A DNA stretch of 18,526 nt from Prevotella sp. UBA4268 (GTDB taxonomy: Bacteria; Bacteroidota; Bacteroidia; Bacteroidales; Bacteroidaceae). A program made the translations under genes and the position numbers. This document shows positions 6,859 through 15,314 of this stretch, in pieces. Below the pieces are notes generated by a model. It did not search any database. It saw nothing but the letters and a program-made list of their open reading frames with translations, and was not told the DNA's origin. The first letter of the stretch is position 1. Every line of letters begins with the position of its first letter. The stretch spans positions 1 through 18,526 of the forward strand of contig DGWC01000087.1 in the NCBI GenBank assembly GCA_002395135.1, read 5' to 3'.

Positions 6859-9525
6859 TTATTTTACGCCAAATTCTTTTTGCTGCTCTTCCACTTCGTT
6901 GAGCGTTTTGCGTCGCTCTTCGTCGGTCATACCCTGTTTAGGCGTGTTGCGCGAGCCCGGCTGGAAAGTGTTCATGGAATGCCTTGACTTTGTTTCGGGC
7001 AGCATCTCATAGCACATCTTTCCCTCGTAAGGCACGCTCTCGATGGTCAGCGTGTCGGCAGCAGGCGCATAGTTGCCTTCGAAAGCAGAGCGGGCCGTGA
7101 TGGTAATCTTTCCTGCTTTGTTGGTGCTATGCACCAGAATGGGCGCACTTCCCCATTCCACGACGCGTGGATTGGCCAGAATAGAGGCATCGCCGATCAA
7201 TACACCTTCGCCCTCTACGGTGAAGAAAATATTGTCTTTTGCCAGACGGCGCACATTTCCGTTGTCGTCAGTCACCTCGGCCACAACGACGATGAAGTCG
7301 CTGCCGTCGGCCACCAGTGGCTTACCCATCTCGTCGGCATACAGACGTAACTTGGTGCTGCGGCGGGCTGGCATCTTCTTCTCCGTGCAAACCACCTTGC
7401 CGTCCTTGATACCTTCGGCCAGCAGGGAAACCTTCTGCCAGTTGCGTTGCTTGTAACTGTAGTCGCGGGCCTTCCAGAAATCCCAGAAGTCTTTGAAGAC
7501 TACGGGGGCGTTGGGCAGACCGTCGGCACGGTGGACAACGGGGAGTGTCTGCTGCTTGTCGCCCTCAAACTGGGTGAGGCGGACGCTGTCGCAGTTGGAG
7601 AAGATAACCACATCGTTGTCGGAGAACTGGGTCATTTCGTTGGCAATGAACAGCATGGGCTTTGTGATGACATCGCTTGTCAGCGATGTTTTGCCCTCAT
7701 TGGGAATTGCCTGGGAAGCAAACATCTCGCAGGCATATTTCTTCTGGCGGAAAGCATCGTAGATACCGCCGAGGTAAGGATCTGGATGGTAGCCGCGCTG
7801 GTGGTCGAAAGGATGCCACTGGCAACCGCCAATGAACTGGCGCTGGCCGTGGAACATCGTTCCATAGGTGTCTGCCAGCGAGAGCGCAGCGGTGAGCATG
7901 GGCTTCTCTCCCCAAAAGCGGGCGGCGCGGTTGATGCAGTTATGTGCATACCAGTCGTCCACCATCTCGCCGAATTCGCGGGTAAAGATGCACTTCTCAG
8001 TGCCGAGTTCCGGATTGTCCATGTCCTCGGGCCATCCGTAGAGCACGTCATAATTGTCTTTCACACCTGCCGAATGCATGTCGGCGGCAGCCACGGGGCG
8101 ACCCTCATACGGGAATTCCTCGCGAGTGATTTGCAGTGCCTCCAGGGCAAAGTCCTCAGGATATCTGGTTTCATTGAGGATGGGTTCCCACATCAGCACA
8201 CACGGATGGTTGCGGTCGCGGCGGATAATCTCGCGCGTGTTCTGGTGGACAAGTGCTGCCCATCCCTCTTCTTTGTTCCAGTATTGCCAGCCCGGCGTGG
8301 GTACGATGATGAAGATTCCCAGTTCGTCGCAGGCATCCATGAACGAAGGATCCTGCGGATAGTGGGCGGCGCGGATGATGTTCATGCCCGCATCTTTCAG
8401 TCGCCGGGCGTCTCTCCATTGCTGCGAATTGGGCAACGCATTGCCCACATAGGCAAAATCCTGATGGCGATTGCCTCCCACTAACTGGCGATAGGGCTTG
8501 CCGTTGAGCCAGAAACCGTCTTTTCCGCGGAACTCTGCCTTGCGGATACCCATGCGCACACAGCCGCCGTCGAGCCGTTGCTTGCCGTTCATCACCTGTA
8601 TTTCCACCTTATATAAATAAGGAGATTCTGGCGACCAGAGGTGAGGGCTGGGCAGAGAGGTCTTGAGCGTGGCGGTGACTGCGGGGATTTCCTGCTCAGA
8701 AAGGTAATCGCCCGACGGGCGTACAGGGCCGGGGACGGTCACATTCCCCTTGATTGTCTTCACGAGTCGCCCGTCAGCATCTTTGATTCGGGCAACAATG
8801 GTGGGAGAGCACTTGCGGTTCAGTCTGCTGCCCACTTCCACGTTGATGAACACATCGGCACTTTTTTCCGAGATATGGTCGTAATGCAGGAACACACCGC
8901 CGCCGGCAACCTTGTTCCGCTCAATGGCATCGGTGATGGCTACCGAAGACTTGCCGATGAGCCATACGTCGCGGTACATGCCGCCATGATAGGCAAAGTC
9001 GAGCGCCGACTGCTTTTTTCCCGGCGGGTAATTCTTGTCGTCGCTGTTGTCAGCCTGTACTGCAATCAGGCATTTGTCTCCTGCTTTCACTCCCGCTTGT
9101 GTCAGGTTGACGGTGATGGGCTGATAGCCGCCGAGATGTTTTTTCACCATTCTTCCGTTCACATAGATGAGTTGTTTGCCCATGATGGCCTCGAAGTGTA
9201 TGGTGATGTCCTTGTCGCGCAGGTCGACGGGCACGGTGAACTGCTTGCGATACCATGAAATGCCCTGATAGTTGCGGCATCCACTGGCTTCGCTGGGTTC
9301 CAGCCGTGAAGTGTGCGGGGCGCATACCACGTCCCATTTTGAGTCATCAAAGTCCACGGCCTCGGCACCTTTGGCATCGCCGAGCAGGAAGCGCCAGCCT
9401 TGATTGAAGTTATATATGATGCGACCGGAATTCTCCAGCGGGAACAATCCGGCTACAGATGTCTCCTGGGCACTCACAGTGATGATGCCCAGGAGCAGGG
9501 ATAGAAAGGCGATGGTTCTTTTCAT
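6859..9525 (-). CDS. Glycoside hydrolase family 2 enzyme (beta-galactosidase-like, periplasmic)
   Basis: 888 residues with a signal peptide (MKRTIAFLSLLLGIITVSAQ) and GH2 architecture: jelly-roll sugar-binding domain (about 35-190), Ig-like domain (about 195-325), TIM barrel (about 328-600) and C-terminal beta domains, including a GH2 C5-like domain (about 735-830). The likely acid/base is Glu452 in NHPCVLMWEPILNE and the likely nucleophile Glu517 in TREFGE. The catalytic WEPILNE is one residue longer than the common WSxGNE, marking a subgroup away from LacZ. GH2 includes beta-galactosidases, beta-glucuronidases and alpha-L-arabinopyranosidases. All three linkages occur in RG-II side chains, so the activity cannot be read from the sequence alone. 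If it works after the GH95, removal of the beta-GlcA exposed in chain A is one option. The C-terminal 45 residues are charged and probably disordered. It begins 15 bases after the GH78 stop. Confidence 0.93.
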   Translation of the reverse strand: MKRTIAFLSLLLGIITVSAQETSVAGLFPLENSGRIIYNFNQGWRFLLGDAKGAEAVDFDDSKWDVVCAPHTSRLEPSEASGCRNYQGISWYRKQFTVPVDLRDKDITIHFEAIMGKQLIYVNGRMVKKHLGGYQPITVNLTQAGVKAGDKCLIAVQADNSDDKNYPPGKKQSALDFAYHGGMYRDVWLIGKSSVAITDAIERNKVAGGGVFLHYDHISEKSADVFINVEVGSRLNRKCSPTIVARIKDADGRLVKTIKGNVTVPGPVRPSGDYLSEQEIPAVTATLKTSLPSPHLWSPESPYLYKVEIQVMNGKQRLDGGCVRMGIRKAEFRGKDGFWLNGKPYRQLVGGNRHQDFAYVGNALPNSQQWRDARRLKDAGMNIIRAAHYPQDPSFMDACDELGIFIIVPTPGWQYWNKEEGWAALVHQNTREIIRRDRNHPCVLMWEPILNETRYPEDFALEALQITREEFPYEGRPVAAADMHSAGVKDNYDVLYGWPEDMDNPELGTEKCIFTREFGEMVDDWYAHNCINRAARFWGEKPMLTAALSLADTYGTMFHGQRQFIGGCQWHPFDHQRGYHPDPYLGGIYDAFRQKKYACEMFASQAIPNEGKTSLTSDVITKPMLFIANEMTQFSDNDVVIFSNCDSVRLTQFEGDKQQTLPVVHRADGLPNAPVVFKDFWDFWKARDYSYKQRNWQKVSLLAEGIKDGKVVCTEKKMPARRSTKLRLYADEMGKPLVADGSDFIVVVAEVTDDNGNVRRLAKDNIFFTVEGEGVLIGDASILANPRVVEWGSAPILVHSTNKAGKITITARSAFEGNYAPAADTLTIESVPYEGKMCYEMLPETKSRHSMNTFQPGSRNTPKQGMTDEERRKTLNEVEEQQKEFGVK

Positions 9526-9540
9526 AGAATTGCGATTTCA

Positions 9541-12500
9541 TTAGGGTTGAAGTTCCACATGTTTCACGCGCAGACGTCTCCATGTGTAAACGGCGTGCAA
9601 CTTGCCATCGCTCGTCTGGATGATTGACGGATAAGAATACTGGTTGATGGGGCTTTCTTCGAGCGTCACCCAGTGTTTCCAGTTCATTCCGTCATCGCTG
9701 AGCAGCACCGACAGCGGCGTGCGGGCACCCTTCTGCTTGTCGGGTTCGATGGGCCAGTCGTTACATATCAGCGCGTAGCGCCCGTCTTTCAGGTTGACGG
9801 CATCCAGTCCGCTGTTGTTGTTGGGAACGTCAATGAGTTGCAGTTTGCTCCACGTCTCGCCGTTGTCGCTGCTGAAGGTAACGCCGATGTGGCGGCTGCG
9901 TGTGCGGCAGAGTGCTTCCAGACGACCGTCGGGCAGCACGAGGATGCTCGGCTGGATGGCCAGCAAGCCGCTGTCAGCCTCCACGAAGTCGGTGCGTTTC
10001 CACGTCTTTCCCATGTCGTCGCTGTATTCGAAATAGCATTTCCAGCCGTGGCGCTCGTCACTGGTGGGCGAGATGAGACGACCCTTGTTCAGGATGGGTT
10101 TGTTCTTGATGGGACCATACAGGTCGTCGGGCAGCGGTTCGCGCTTGCTCCATGTCTTGCCGCCGTCCTTGCTGCGTATCATCCATCCCTTCCATCCGGC
10201 CACGTTCACACCGATTTTGAAATAAATGCGCAGTTCGCCGTTGGGAACTTGATATACCACGGGGTTCCAGCAGGCTTCGCGATAGTCGGGACGGAACACG
10301 CCGTCGGCCACCATCTGCGGTGCCGTCCATTCCTTGGCTCCCTTTGGTTTGCGGCTTACCCAGATGCAAACGTCAGGGTGCCGCTCGTGGGTTCCGCCGA
10401 AATAGCAGGCCACCAGGTCGCCCTTGGTCGTCTCAGCAATGCTGGCAGAGTGGCACTGCGGGAACGAAGCCTCTTTGTAGAGGAACTCATCCACCAGCAC
10501 GGCACTGCTGCCCGTGTTTTCCTTCACCTCGAAATGATACTTGCCAGAACCGATACTCTTCATTGTTCCGTCGGCAAGATAAACGTCGGCAGTGGTGTTA
10601 GCAGGTATCTCAATGTCCCATACCACCATGCCGCCGGCCTTCTTCCATTTGCTCACAATCTTGCCATAGACCGACTGATAGGACGCATCGGCCTGATCCA
10701 TCTCGTCAACAGTGAAGTCGGGCTTCAGGATAATGTGCTTGAATCCCGGCTTGCCGCTGCGGATTCCCGCCACATCCTCATAGAGCCATGAGAGCAAGTC
10801 GCCCAGCAACATCACGTGGTTGCCGCTGTTCATGCTCGGGTTGGCGGTGTCGCCGTTCCACAGTTCCCAGATGGTGGTGGCACCTTTGGCTGCCATATAC
10901 CCCCAACTGGGGTAACTCTTGTTGGTGGCCAGTTGCCAGGCCATGTCGCTTCTGCCCATGTCGGTGAGCGCATGCATGAGCCATCCGATGCCAATCACGC
11001 CGCACGACACCTTTCCTCCGTTCAGCGTGATGATGTTCTTGATGATGTTCTTCTCCACCTCGCCGCGCACATAGTCGTCGTCAATCATTCCGAAGGCGAG
11101 CGGCAGGATGTTGGCGGTGACGGTATTGTTGCCGTAGTAGGTGTCATCGGGATAGAGCAGATGGCCAGGCACGGTGGTCGTTCCCTTGTTTACGTGCAGG
11201 AATTTCTTGTTGAAAGCCTCCTTCACCATCTTGGCTTCCTGCTCAAAGAAGTCGGCATCGCCCGTAAGACCCTGCATGTTGGCAAACTGAGCCATCAGTT
11301 TGCAGCAGCGGTAGTAATAGGCCGTGCCGATGAGGGTGCCGTCGGTAACGCGCCGCGGATCCTTGCTGTGAATCAGTTCCTCGCTCTCTGGCGGCACGCA
11401 CCAGTCGCCGTATTTGTCGCGCGGCATCAGTCCGTCCTCCTGATACTGGTCTTTCAGGTGCATCATCCAGCGCTTCACGTCGGGGTAGAACTTCTTCATG
11501 GGCGCGTCGTCGCCATATTGATTCACCATCATCTCTAATGAGAACGGCAGGGCTGCCGGCCAGGTGACGTTGTCACTATAATAGTTCCAGAAGGCTGGAG
11601 CCACATCGGGAATGCAGCCGTCTTCGCGTTCTGCCTCTGTGATGTCGCGCACCCACTTGGCATAGAGCGCGTTGTTGTCGAAGACGAAAGCCTCGCCAAA
11701 GCAGCCGCGTGTGCGATCGCCCAGCCACGGCTGGCGCTCGTCGCGCTGCGGACAGTCAACAGGCATGCCCTTGTAGTTGCTGCGGATGCCCCACACCGCG
11801 TTGCGATACACCTTGTTGAGCACCTCGTTGCCGGTGACAAGGCTGCCCGTTTCTTCCATTTCATCGTTGATTACTTCCCCGATGAAATCGTCGATTTTCA
11901 TGTTTTCGATGCCGGAAATCTCGGCAAAGCGGAATCCGTGGTACACGAAGGTGGGGTTCCACCAACTGCCCTGCTCCTTGCCGTTGGCGATATAGTAGTC
12001 GGTTGAGTTGGCGTGACGGAAGTTGGCGCGCCACAGATTCCCCGTGCTGTCCACCTTCTCGGCAAACACAATCTTCACCGTGTCGCCGCTCTTGGCGTTG
12101 TTGATGCGCACTTTCAGCCATCCCGCCATGTTCTGGCCCAGGTCAACCACGTATTTGCTGCCAATCTTCTGAATGCCGGCGGGCTTGATCTGCTCCACCA
12201 CCTTCATGTTGGGAGCCATGGCTCCGCGAAGCGTTCCCGTGGGAATGGCCACGCGCTCGGCAGGCCGCCACTTGCTGTCGTCATATCCCGGCATGTCCCA
12301 TCCTGTGAGTTCCATGCGGGCATCATATATTTCGCCGTCGTATTCGTTGTTGCTGCGGATGGCACCGTTGGCGTTCAGTTTCCATCTTTCGGTCGATGAA
12401 ATGGTCTTTTTGCTGCCGTCGGTATATTCGATAATCAGGTTCAGGCGCAGTTTCGGATAGCCGAAGTTGGCAATCTTGTAGGGCTTTTTCTTCTGCTGCA

Positions 12501-13242
12501 TGGTATAGTAGCGGCCGTTGCCCAGTGCCACGCCGATGGCATTCCGCTCGCTGAGCAGGTCGGTCACGTCGAAAGCGTTGTAGAGCACGGTCTTGCGGTA
12601 GTCGGTGGGAGCCGGTGCCAGCACTTGGTCGCCCACCTTCTTGCCGTTGATAAAGGCCTCATACATGCCCAGTCCGCTGATATAGAGCGTGGCCTGTTTC
12701 ACCTCCTTGTCACCCTTCTCAAACTCCGTGCGCAGGTAGCGGGCCGACAGTTGGCTGTGTTCCACCTCCTTGTCCCACGGCATGGCTCGGTCCAGACCAA
12801 TCCATTGTCCCTGCCAGTCGCTCTCGGTGAGCAGTCCCACGTTCCACATGGCAATGTCGCTCCAAGCCGATTCGCCCTTGGTGGTGTTCACTTTCACGCG
12901 CCAGTAGCAGCGAGTGTTGCTGCGCAGCCGCTTTCCGGCGTACGGAATCCACTGCGAGTCGGACGTGTTCAGGGTGTAGTCCCACAAGTCGCCCTCCAGC
13001 GCCTCCGCCTTCTCTCGCGACGAGGCCACGATGATGCGGGCCGATGTCTGCATCACGTCGTTCTGGTTAGAAGCAATTTGCCAGCCCAGCCGTGGTGTCT
13101 GCGTGTCCACGCTCATGGGGTTGGTCAGGCGTTCCGTGCGCAGGTGTTCCACTTTCAGCGTCGTCACGTTCACTTTTTTCTTGGCTGCCGTTGCGGAAAT
13201 CGCCGCAAAGCAGAGCAGCATGATCAGGAAGTTTTTTCTCAT
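9541..13242 (-). CDS. GH78 alpha-L-rhamnosidase fused to a C-terminal BNR/sialidase-like propeller
   Basis: 1233 residues with a signal peptide (MRKNFLIMLLCFAAISATAA, no proper lipobox). Residues about 25-905 are a complete GH78: N-terminal beta domains, the (alpha/alpha)6 barrel, and a closing beta domain (about 825-905). The expected general acid is Glu502 in DCPQRDER and the expected base Glu793 in ATTIWELW, by the usual GH78 pattern. Residues about 912-1230 are a separate propeller like COG4692 (predicted neuraminidase) with Asp boxes SKDGGKTW (1024-1031), SDDMGKTW (1074-1081) and SSDNGETW (1124-1131), plus a degenerate SDDGMNW (1182-1188). The sialidase FRIP motif is missing; its place reads SFPQCHSA, so true sialidase activity is unlikely. 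Two enzymes in one chain suggest consecutive cuts on one glycan. First gene of its operon, with an A-rich leader and AAGGA about 20 bases before the ATG. Confidence 0.93.
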   Translation of the reverse strand: MRKNFLIMLLCFAAISATAAKKKVNVTTLKVEHLRTERLTNPMSVDTQTPRLGWQIASNQNDVMQTSARIIVASSREKAEALEGDLWDYTLNTSDSQWIPYAGKRLRSNTRCYWRVKVNTTKGESAWSDIAMWNVGLLTESDWQGQWIGLDRAMPWDKEVEHSQLSARYLRTEFEKGDKEVKQATLYISGLGMYEAFINGKKVGDQVLAPAPTDYRKTVLYNAFDVTDLLSERNAIGVALGNGRYYTMQQKKKPYKIANFGYPKLRLNLIIEYTDGSKKTISSTERWKLNANGAIRSNNEYDGEIYDARMELTGWDMPGYDDSKWRPAERVAIPTGTLRGAMAPNMKVVEQIKPAGIQKIGSKYVVDLGQNMAGWLKVRINNAKSGDTVKIVFAEKVDSTGNLWRANFRHANSTDYYIANGKEQGSWWNPTFVYHGFRFAEISGIENMKIDDFIGEVINDEMEETGSLVTGNEVLNKVYRNAVWGIRSNYKGMPVDCPQRDERQPWLGDRTRGCFGEAFVFDNNALYAKWVRDITEAEREDGCIPDVAPAFWNYYSDNVTWPAALPFSLEMMVNQYGDDAPMKKFYPDVKRWMMHLKDQYQEDGLMPRDKYGDWCVPPESEELIHSKDPRRVTDGTLIGTAYYYRCCKLMAQFANMQGLTGDADFFEQEAKMVKEAFNKKFLHVNKGTTTVPGHLLYPDDTYYGNNTVTANILPLAFGMIDDDYVRGEVEKNIIKNIITLNGGKVSCGVIGIGWLMHALTDMGRSDMAWQLATNKSYPSWGYMAAKGATTIWELWNGDTANPSMNSGNHVMLLGDLLSWLYEDVAGIRSGKPGFKHIILKPDFTVDEMDQADASYQSVYGKIVSKWKKAGGMVVWDIEIPANTTADVYLADGTMKSIGSGKYHFEVKENTGSSAVLVDEFLYKEASFPQCHSASIAETTKGDLVACYFGGTHERHPDVCIWVSRKPKGAKEWTAPQMVADGVFRPDYREACWNPVVYQVPNGELRIYFKIGVNVAGWKGWMIRSKDGGKTWSKREPLPDDLYGPIKNKPILNKGRLISPTSDERHGWKCYFEYSDDMGKTWKRTDFVEADSGLLAIQPSILVLPDGRLEALCRTRSRHIGVTFSSDNGETWSKLQLIDVPNNNSGLDAVNLKDGRYALICNDWPIEPDKQKGARTPLSVLLSDDGMNWKHWVTLEESPINQYSYPSIIQTSDGKLHAVYTWRRLRVKHVELQP
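9553..10509 (-). other. Domain: BNR propeller (COG4692-like) at the C-terminus of the rhamnosidase
   Basis: About 319 residues (912-1230 of the fusion) form a self-contained unit with three good Asp boxes and one or two degraded ones, as in a six-bladed propeller. Conserved-looking blocks include CHSAS, CYFGGTHE, REACWNPV, KNKPI, QPSI, CRTRSRHIGV and SYPSI, which could line the active site. The Arg-rich CRTRSRH block and the YREACWNP block could hold a carboxylate-bearing substrate. There is no in-frame stop or spacer between this part and the GH78 part, so the fusion is real in this sequence. Confidence 0.8.
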
Positions 13243-13381
13243 ATTTTAGCAGTTGTTTTTTCCTTGTTCACGGTTCTGGTGCCGGCGTAGCGCATTCTTT
13301 TCCCGCCGCCACCTTATTATAATGACGTTCCATGTTGGTGTTTGTAATCCTGTTTCCAGTTACAACCTCATTCCTTTCCAA

Positions 13382-13425
13382 TGGTCTGCGATGGCAAAGA
13401 TAGTAATTTTTTTCAATAAATCAGC
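13382..13425 (-). promoter_or_regulatory. Predicted promoter of the GH78-GH2-HTCS operon
   Basis: On the minus strand TATCTTTG (13402-13395) followed by C is a perfect Bacteroidota -7 element. The -33 position, near 13422-13425, reads GCTG and matches the TTTG consensus poorly; it is preceded and followed by AT-rich DNA. Weak -33 boxes are common in HTCS-activated operons, where the regulator recruits polymerase. The implied transcript starts near 13388 and has a leader of about 145 bases. Confidence 0.55.
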
Positions 13426-13636
13426 AGGCCATGGCTCATAACCGCCGAATTTTTTCTTGTGTGCGGTGAATGTGGCTGGCAGGATTGTGCATGAAGGTTT
13501 TTCTTGCGACAGAATGATTGACTGCCGGTGGCGGTAAAGCGGTGCTGTTAACACGCTGAAAAACATGGTGAAAACCAATGTTTCCGAGCCCTGAAAGCAA
13601 CAGAATGGAGCGCCAAGCGCGCCACTATGGAAAAGT
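13403..13636. other. Non-coding upstream region of the GH78 operon
   Basis: No gene is convincing here. The only minus-strand ORF of note (13578-13360, 72 codons) runs through the predicted promoter and has no signal or known motif. A hairpin with a GAAA loop lies at 13561-13583 (AAACAT-GGT / ACC-a-ATGTTT, one bulged A) and GCGC-CAA-GCGC lies near 13611-13621. Either could be an operator for the HTCS or another regulator, but nothing in the sequence proves it. Confidence 0.4.
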
Positions 13637-13724
13637 AAATCATATTGATTTACCGTGCAAATTTAATTGATTTACTTTTCAAATCAAATTAATTTACTCA
13701 GCAAATTAAATTGATTTACCGAAG
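13637..13724. repeat. Four contiguous copies of a 22-base AT-rich repeat
   Basis: Units at 13637-13658, 13659-13680, 13681-13702 and 13703-13724 are each exactly 22 bases and follow AAATYAAATTGATTTACY plus four variable bases. The core is close to palindromic; the first unit with its left flank contains the perfect inverted repeat GTAAATCA-TAT-TGATTTAC (13635-13653). There are no spacers. The junction of units 3 and 4, read on the minus strand (13720-13698), matches the element at 38-60 in 20 of 23 bases, in the same orientation relative to the downstream gene. Period 22 is close to two turns of B-DNA, which fits repeated protein binding on one face. Confidence 0.88.
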
Positions 13725-13768
13725 CGATGTGACGACTTGCGGCGACCAAAGTGACAGTTCGGAGCATG

Positions 13769-13824
13769 AAAAGTGCCGCTCTCGAGGCTCAAGACCAGCG
13801 GCCTGGCTCTCAGAAAGCGGCACT
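13769..13824 (-). terminator. Hairpin terminator of the esterase-GH95-GH140 block
   Basis: AGTGCCGCT (13772-13780) and AGCGGCACT (13816-13824) form a perfect nine-base stem around a loop that itself can pair (CCAG/CTGG). On the minus strand the stem ends in TTTT. It lies 22 bases after the GH140 stop codon, where a terminator is expected. The U-tract is short, so some read-through into the next operon is possible. Confidence 0.65.
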
Positions 13825-13846
13825 CTTACGGGTTTGGGGTGCCGAC

Positions 13847-15286
13847 TTACCAGCGCTCGGTGAGCGCGGTGGCATCCTTCTTGATATAGTCCTTGGCGCT
13901 GTCAACGGCGATAATCACGCGGTCGCTGTTGTTGAGATAGGCACCGTCGTAGACAAATTCAGTTACTTTGTTGTCATACTCGCCCAGGTATTTCAGTGAG
14001 CCGTCGATGGGGTTCATCTGCCACACGTTTTTCTTCGTGCCCGAAATCTTGGTGAGGTCCACCTGCATGGGCTTGCCGCTGTAGTTGTAAACAAGCAGGT
14101 AGTCGTTGCCGCGGGTGGCAATCACGCGGTCGTAGCGCTCGCCGTTCTGCCCGGCAATGACGCTCTGGTCGGGAATGCGCTCGGTGAAGGGGAAGGCAAG
14201 GATGAGCCATTTCACGTATTTCATCTGCTTGAGTCCGGGGTCTTCAAGAGCGTCCCACCATGTCTTCGTGGCAAAGAACGAGGCTCCGGTGCCGGGGCGG
14301 TGGAACTGCATGATGCTGTTGTGGCCGTAGGTATGGCCGAAGCAGCCTGCGAACACGGCCCAATAGGCATAGCGGCGCACGTCGTAGTCTTGCCAGCGGG
14401 GTTCGTCGTTGCTGTGTAGCCCCTGGGGAATGTCCTCGTATGAGGGTTCGCCGTCAAGCACTGGCTTCATGGGCTGTTTCTCCCAACTCATGTCCACGTA
14501 GCGCCAGTTGTCTTCCTCGGTGTTTTCTTTGATGGTGTAGTCGCCGTCGCCGTTGCGCTGTCCGTAGCGTCGGTGTCCGCTCTGGAACATGTTGAAGTCG
14601 AGCCATTCACGGTCGTTGAACCATCGGGCAGAGGTGGTTCTGCCGCGCGGATGGAAGGTCATCACGTGGTTAGGGTCGTATTTGCGGATGGTTCTGGCGA
14701 GCACGTCCCACTGTGCTGTGCCCCTGTCGCCGAGCACGTCGCCTCCAATCATCCAGATGATGTTGGGCTTGTCTTTGTAGCGCTCGGCCAGGAATTTGCC
14801 GTAGGTGGCTGCCTTCTTGTCGTCCATGCGCTGGATTTGCGAGCCCCACACGCAGTCCATGGCGATGTAGATGCCGTTGCGGGCGGCCACGTCGACGATG
14901 TAGTCGAGGTGTTCCCAATAGCCGTAGACACCGGGCTTTGAGAACTTGGAGCAGTCGAAACTCTCGTCGTTGGCCTGGAATCCGAATATATTAAAGGTGG
15001 GAATGGAGTTGATCACCTGGATTTGCTCCACATTGTAGCCCTGCTGGCGTTCCTTGCCCAGATAGTAACTCACCTCTTCGCGGTTGAGCCTCTCGGGGAG
15101 CAGCCAAGAGGTGTTGCCCAGCCAGAAGAAGGGGGTGCCGTTCTCGTGTACGAGGAACCGCTTGTTGTCGCTCACTTTGAGTTTTCCGTTATCCCAAGGC
15201 AGATAGATGGATGGTCTTCTGCGCTGTGCGTTTGCGCCCGAGACAAACATGGCAATCAGGGCGGCTAAAATAATTGTTCTCTTCAT
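13847..15286 (-). CDS. GH140-family (DUF4038) enzyme, probable apiosidase
   Basis: 479 residues with a signal peptide (cleavage after ANA at 20). The N-terminal TIM-barrel part (about 30-370, DUF4038) has the family motifs FFWLGNTSWLL (53-63), WMIGGDVLGD and PVLDGEPSYED. The last part (about 380-465) is the small beta domain usually labelled putative collagen-binding. The founding GH140 enzyme, BT1012 of B. thetaiotaomicron, is an exo-apiosidase that cuts the Api-GalA bond and frees side chains A and B from the RG-II backbone. From memory its catalytic pair is Asp187 and Glu284. Here Asp183 (GGDV) and Glu280 (DGEP) stand at the same spacing, which supports an active enzyme of that kind. Last gene of its block, 28 bases after the GH95 stop. 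DUF4038 also covers uncharacterised relatives, so apiose specificity is inferred from the motifs and neighbours. Confidence 0.88.
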   Translation of the reverse strand: MKRTIILAALIAMFVSGANAQRRRPSIYLPWDNGKLKVSDNKRFLVHENGTPFFWLGNTSWLLPERLNREEVSYYLGKERQQGYNVEQIQVINSIPTFNIFGFQANDESFDCSKFSKPGVYGYWEHLDYIVDVAARNGIYIAMDCVWGSQIQRMDDKKAATYGKFLAERYKDKPNIIWMIGGDVLGDRGTAQWDVLARTIRKYDPNHVMTFHPRGRTTSARWFNDREWLDFNMFQSGHRRYGQRNGDGDYTIKENTEEDNWRYVDMSWEKQPMKPVLDGEPSYEDIPQGLHSNDEPRWQDYDVRRYAYWAVFAGCFGHTYGHNSIMQFHRPGTGASFFATKTWWDALEDPGLKQMKYVKWLILAFPFTERIPDQSVIAGQNGERYDRVIATRGNDYLLVYNYSGKPMQVDLTKISGTKKNVWQMNPIDGSLKYLGEYDNKVTEFVYDGAYLNNSDRVIIAVDSAKDYIKKDATALTERW

Positions 15287-15314
15287 GATGTTGTATGATT
15301 CTTTTGTTGTGATG

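Noticed and set aside
7447..8484. 345-codon plus-strand ORF opposite GH2
   Set aside because: Shadow of a GC-rich coding region; no domain is recognisable.
9541..10520. GH78 and propeller as two genes joined by a sequencing error
   Set aside because: The frame is continuous, there is no ribosome-binding site or signal peptide at the junction, and the linker reads naturally from the GH78 closing domain into the propeller.
9673..10791. 372-codon plus-strand ORF opposite the GH78 fusion
   Set aside because: Antisense shadow; its His/Val/Ala-rich composition is what the reverse of the real gene gives.
13360..13578. 72-codon minus-strand ORF upstream of GH78
   Set aside because: It covers the predicted -7 element and contains no recognisable domain or ribosome-binding site.
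13637..13724. Possible CRISPR array
   Set aside because: The 22-base units are directly adjacent with no unique spacers, and no cas genes are present.
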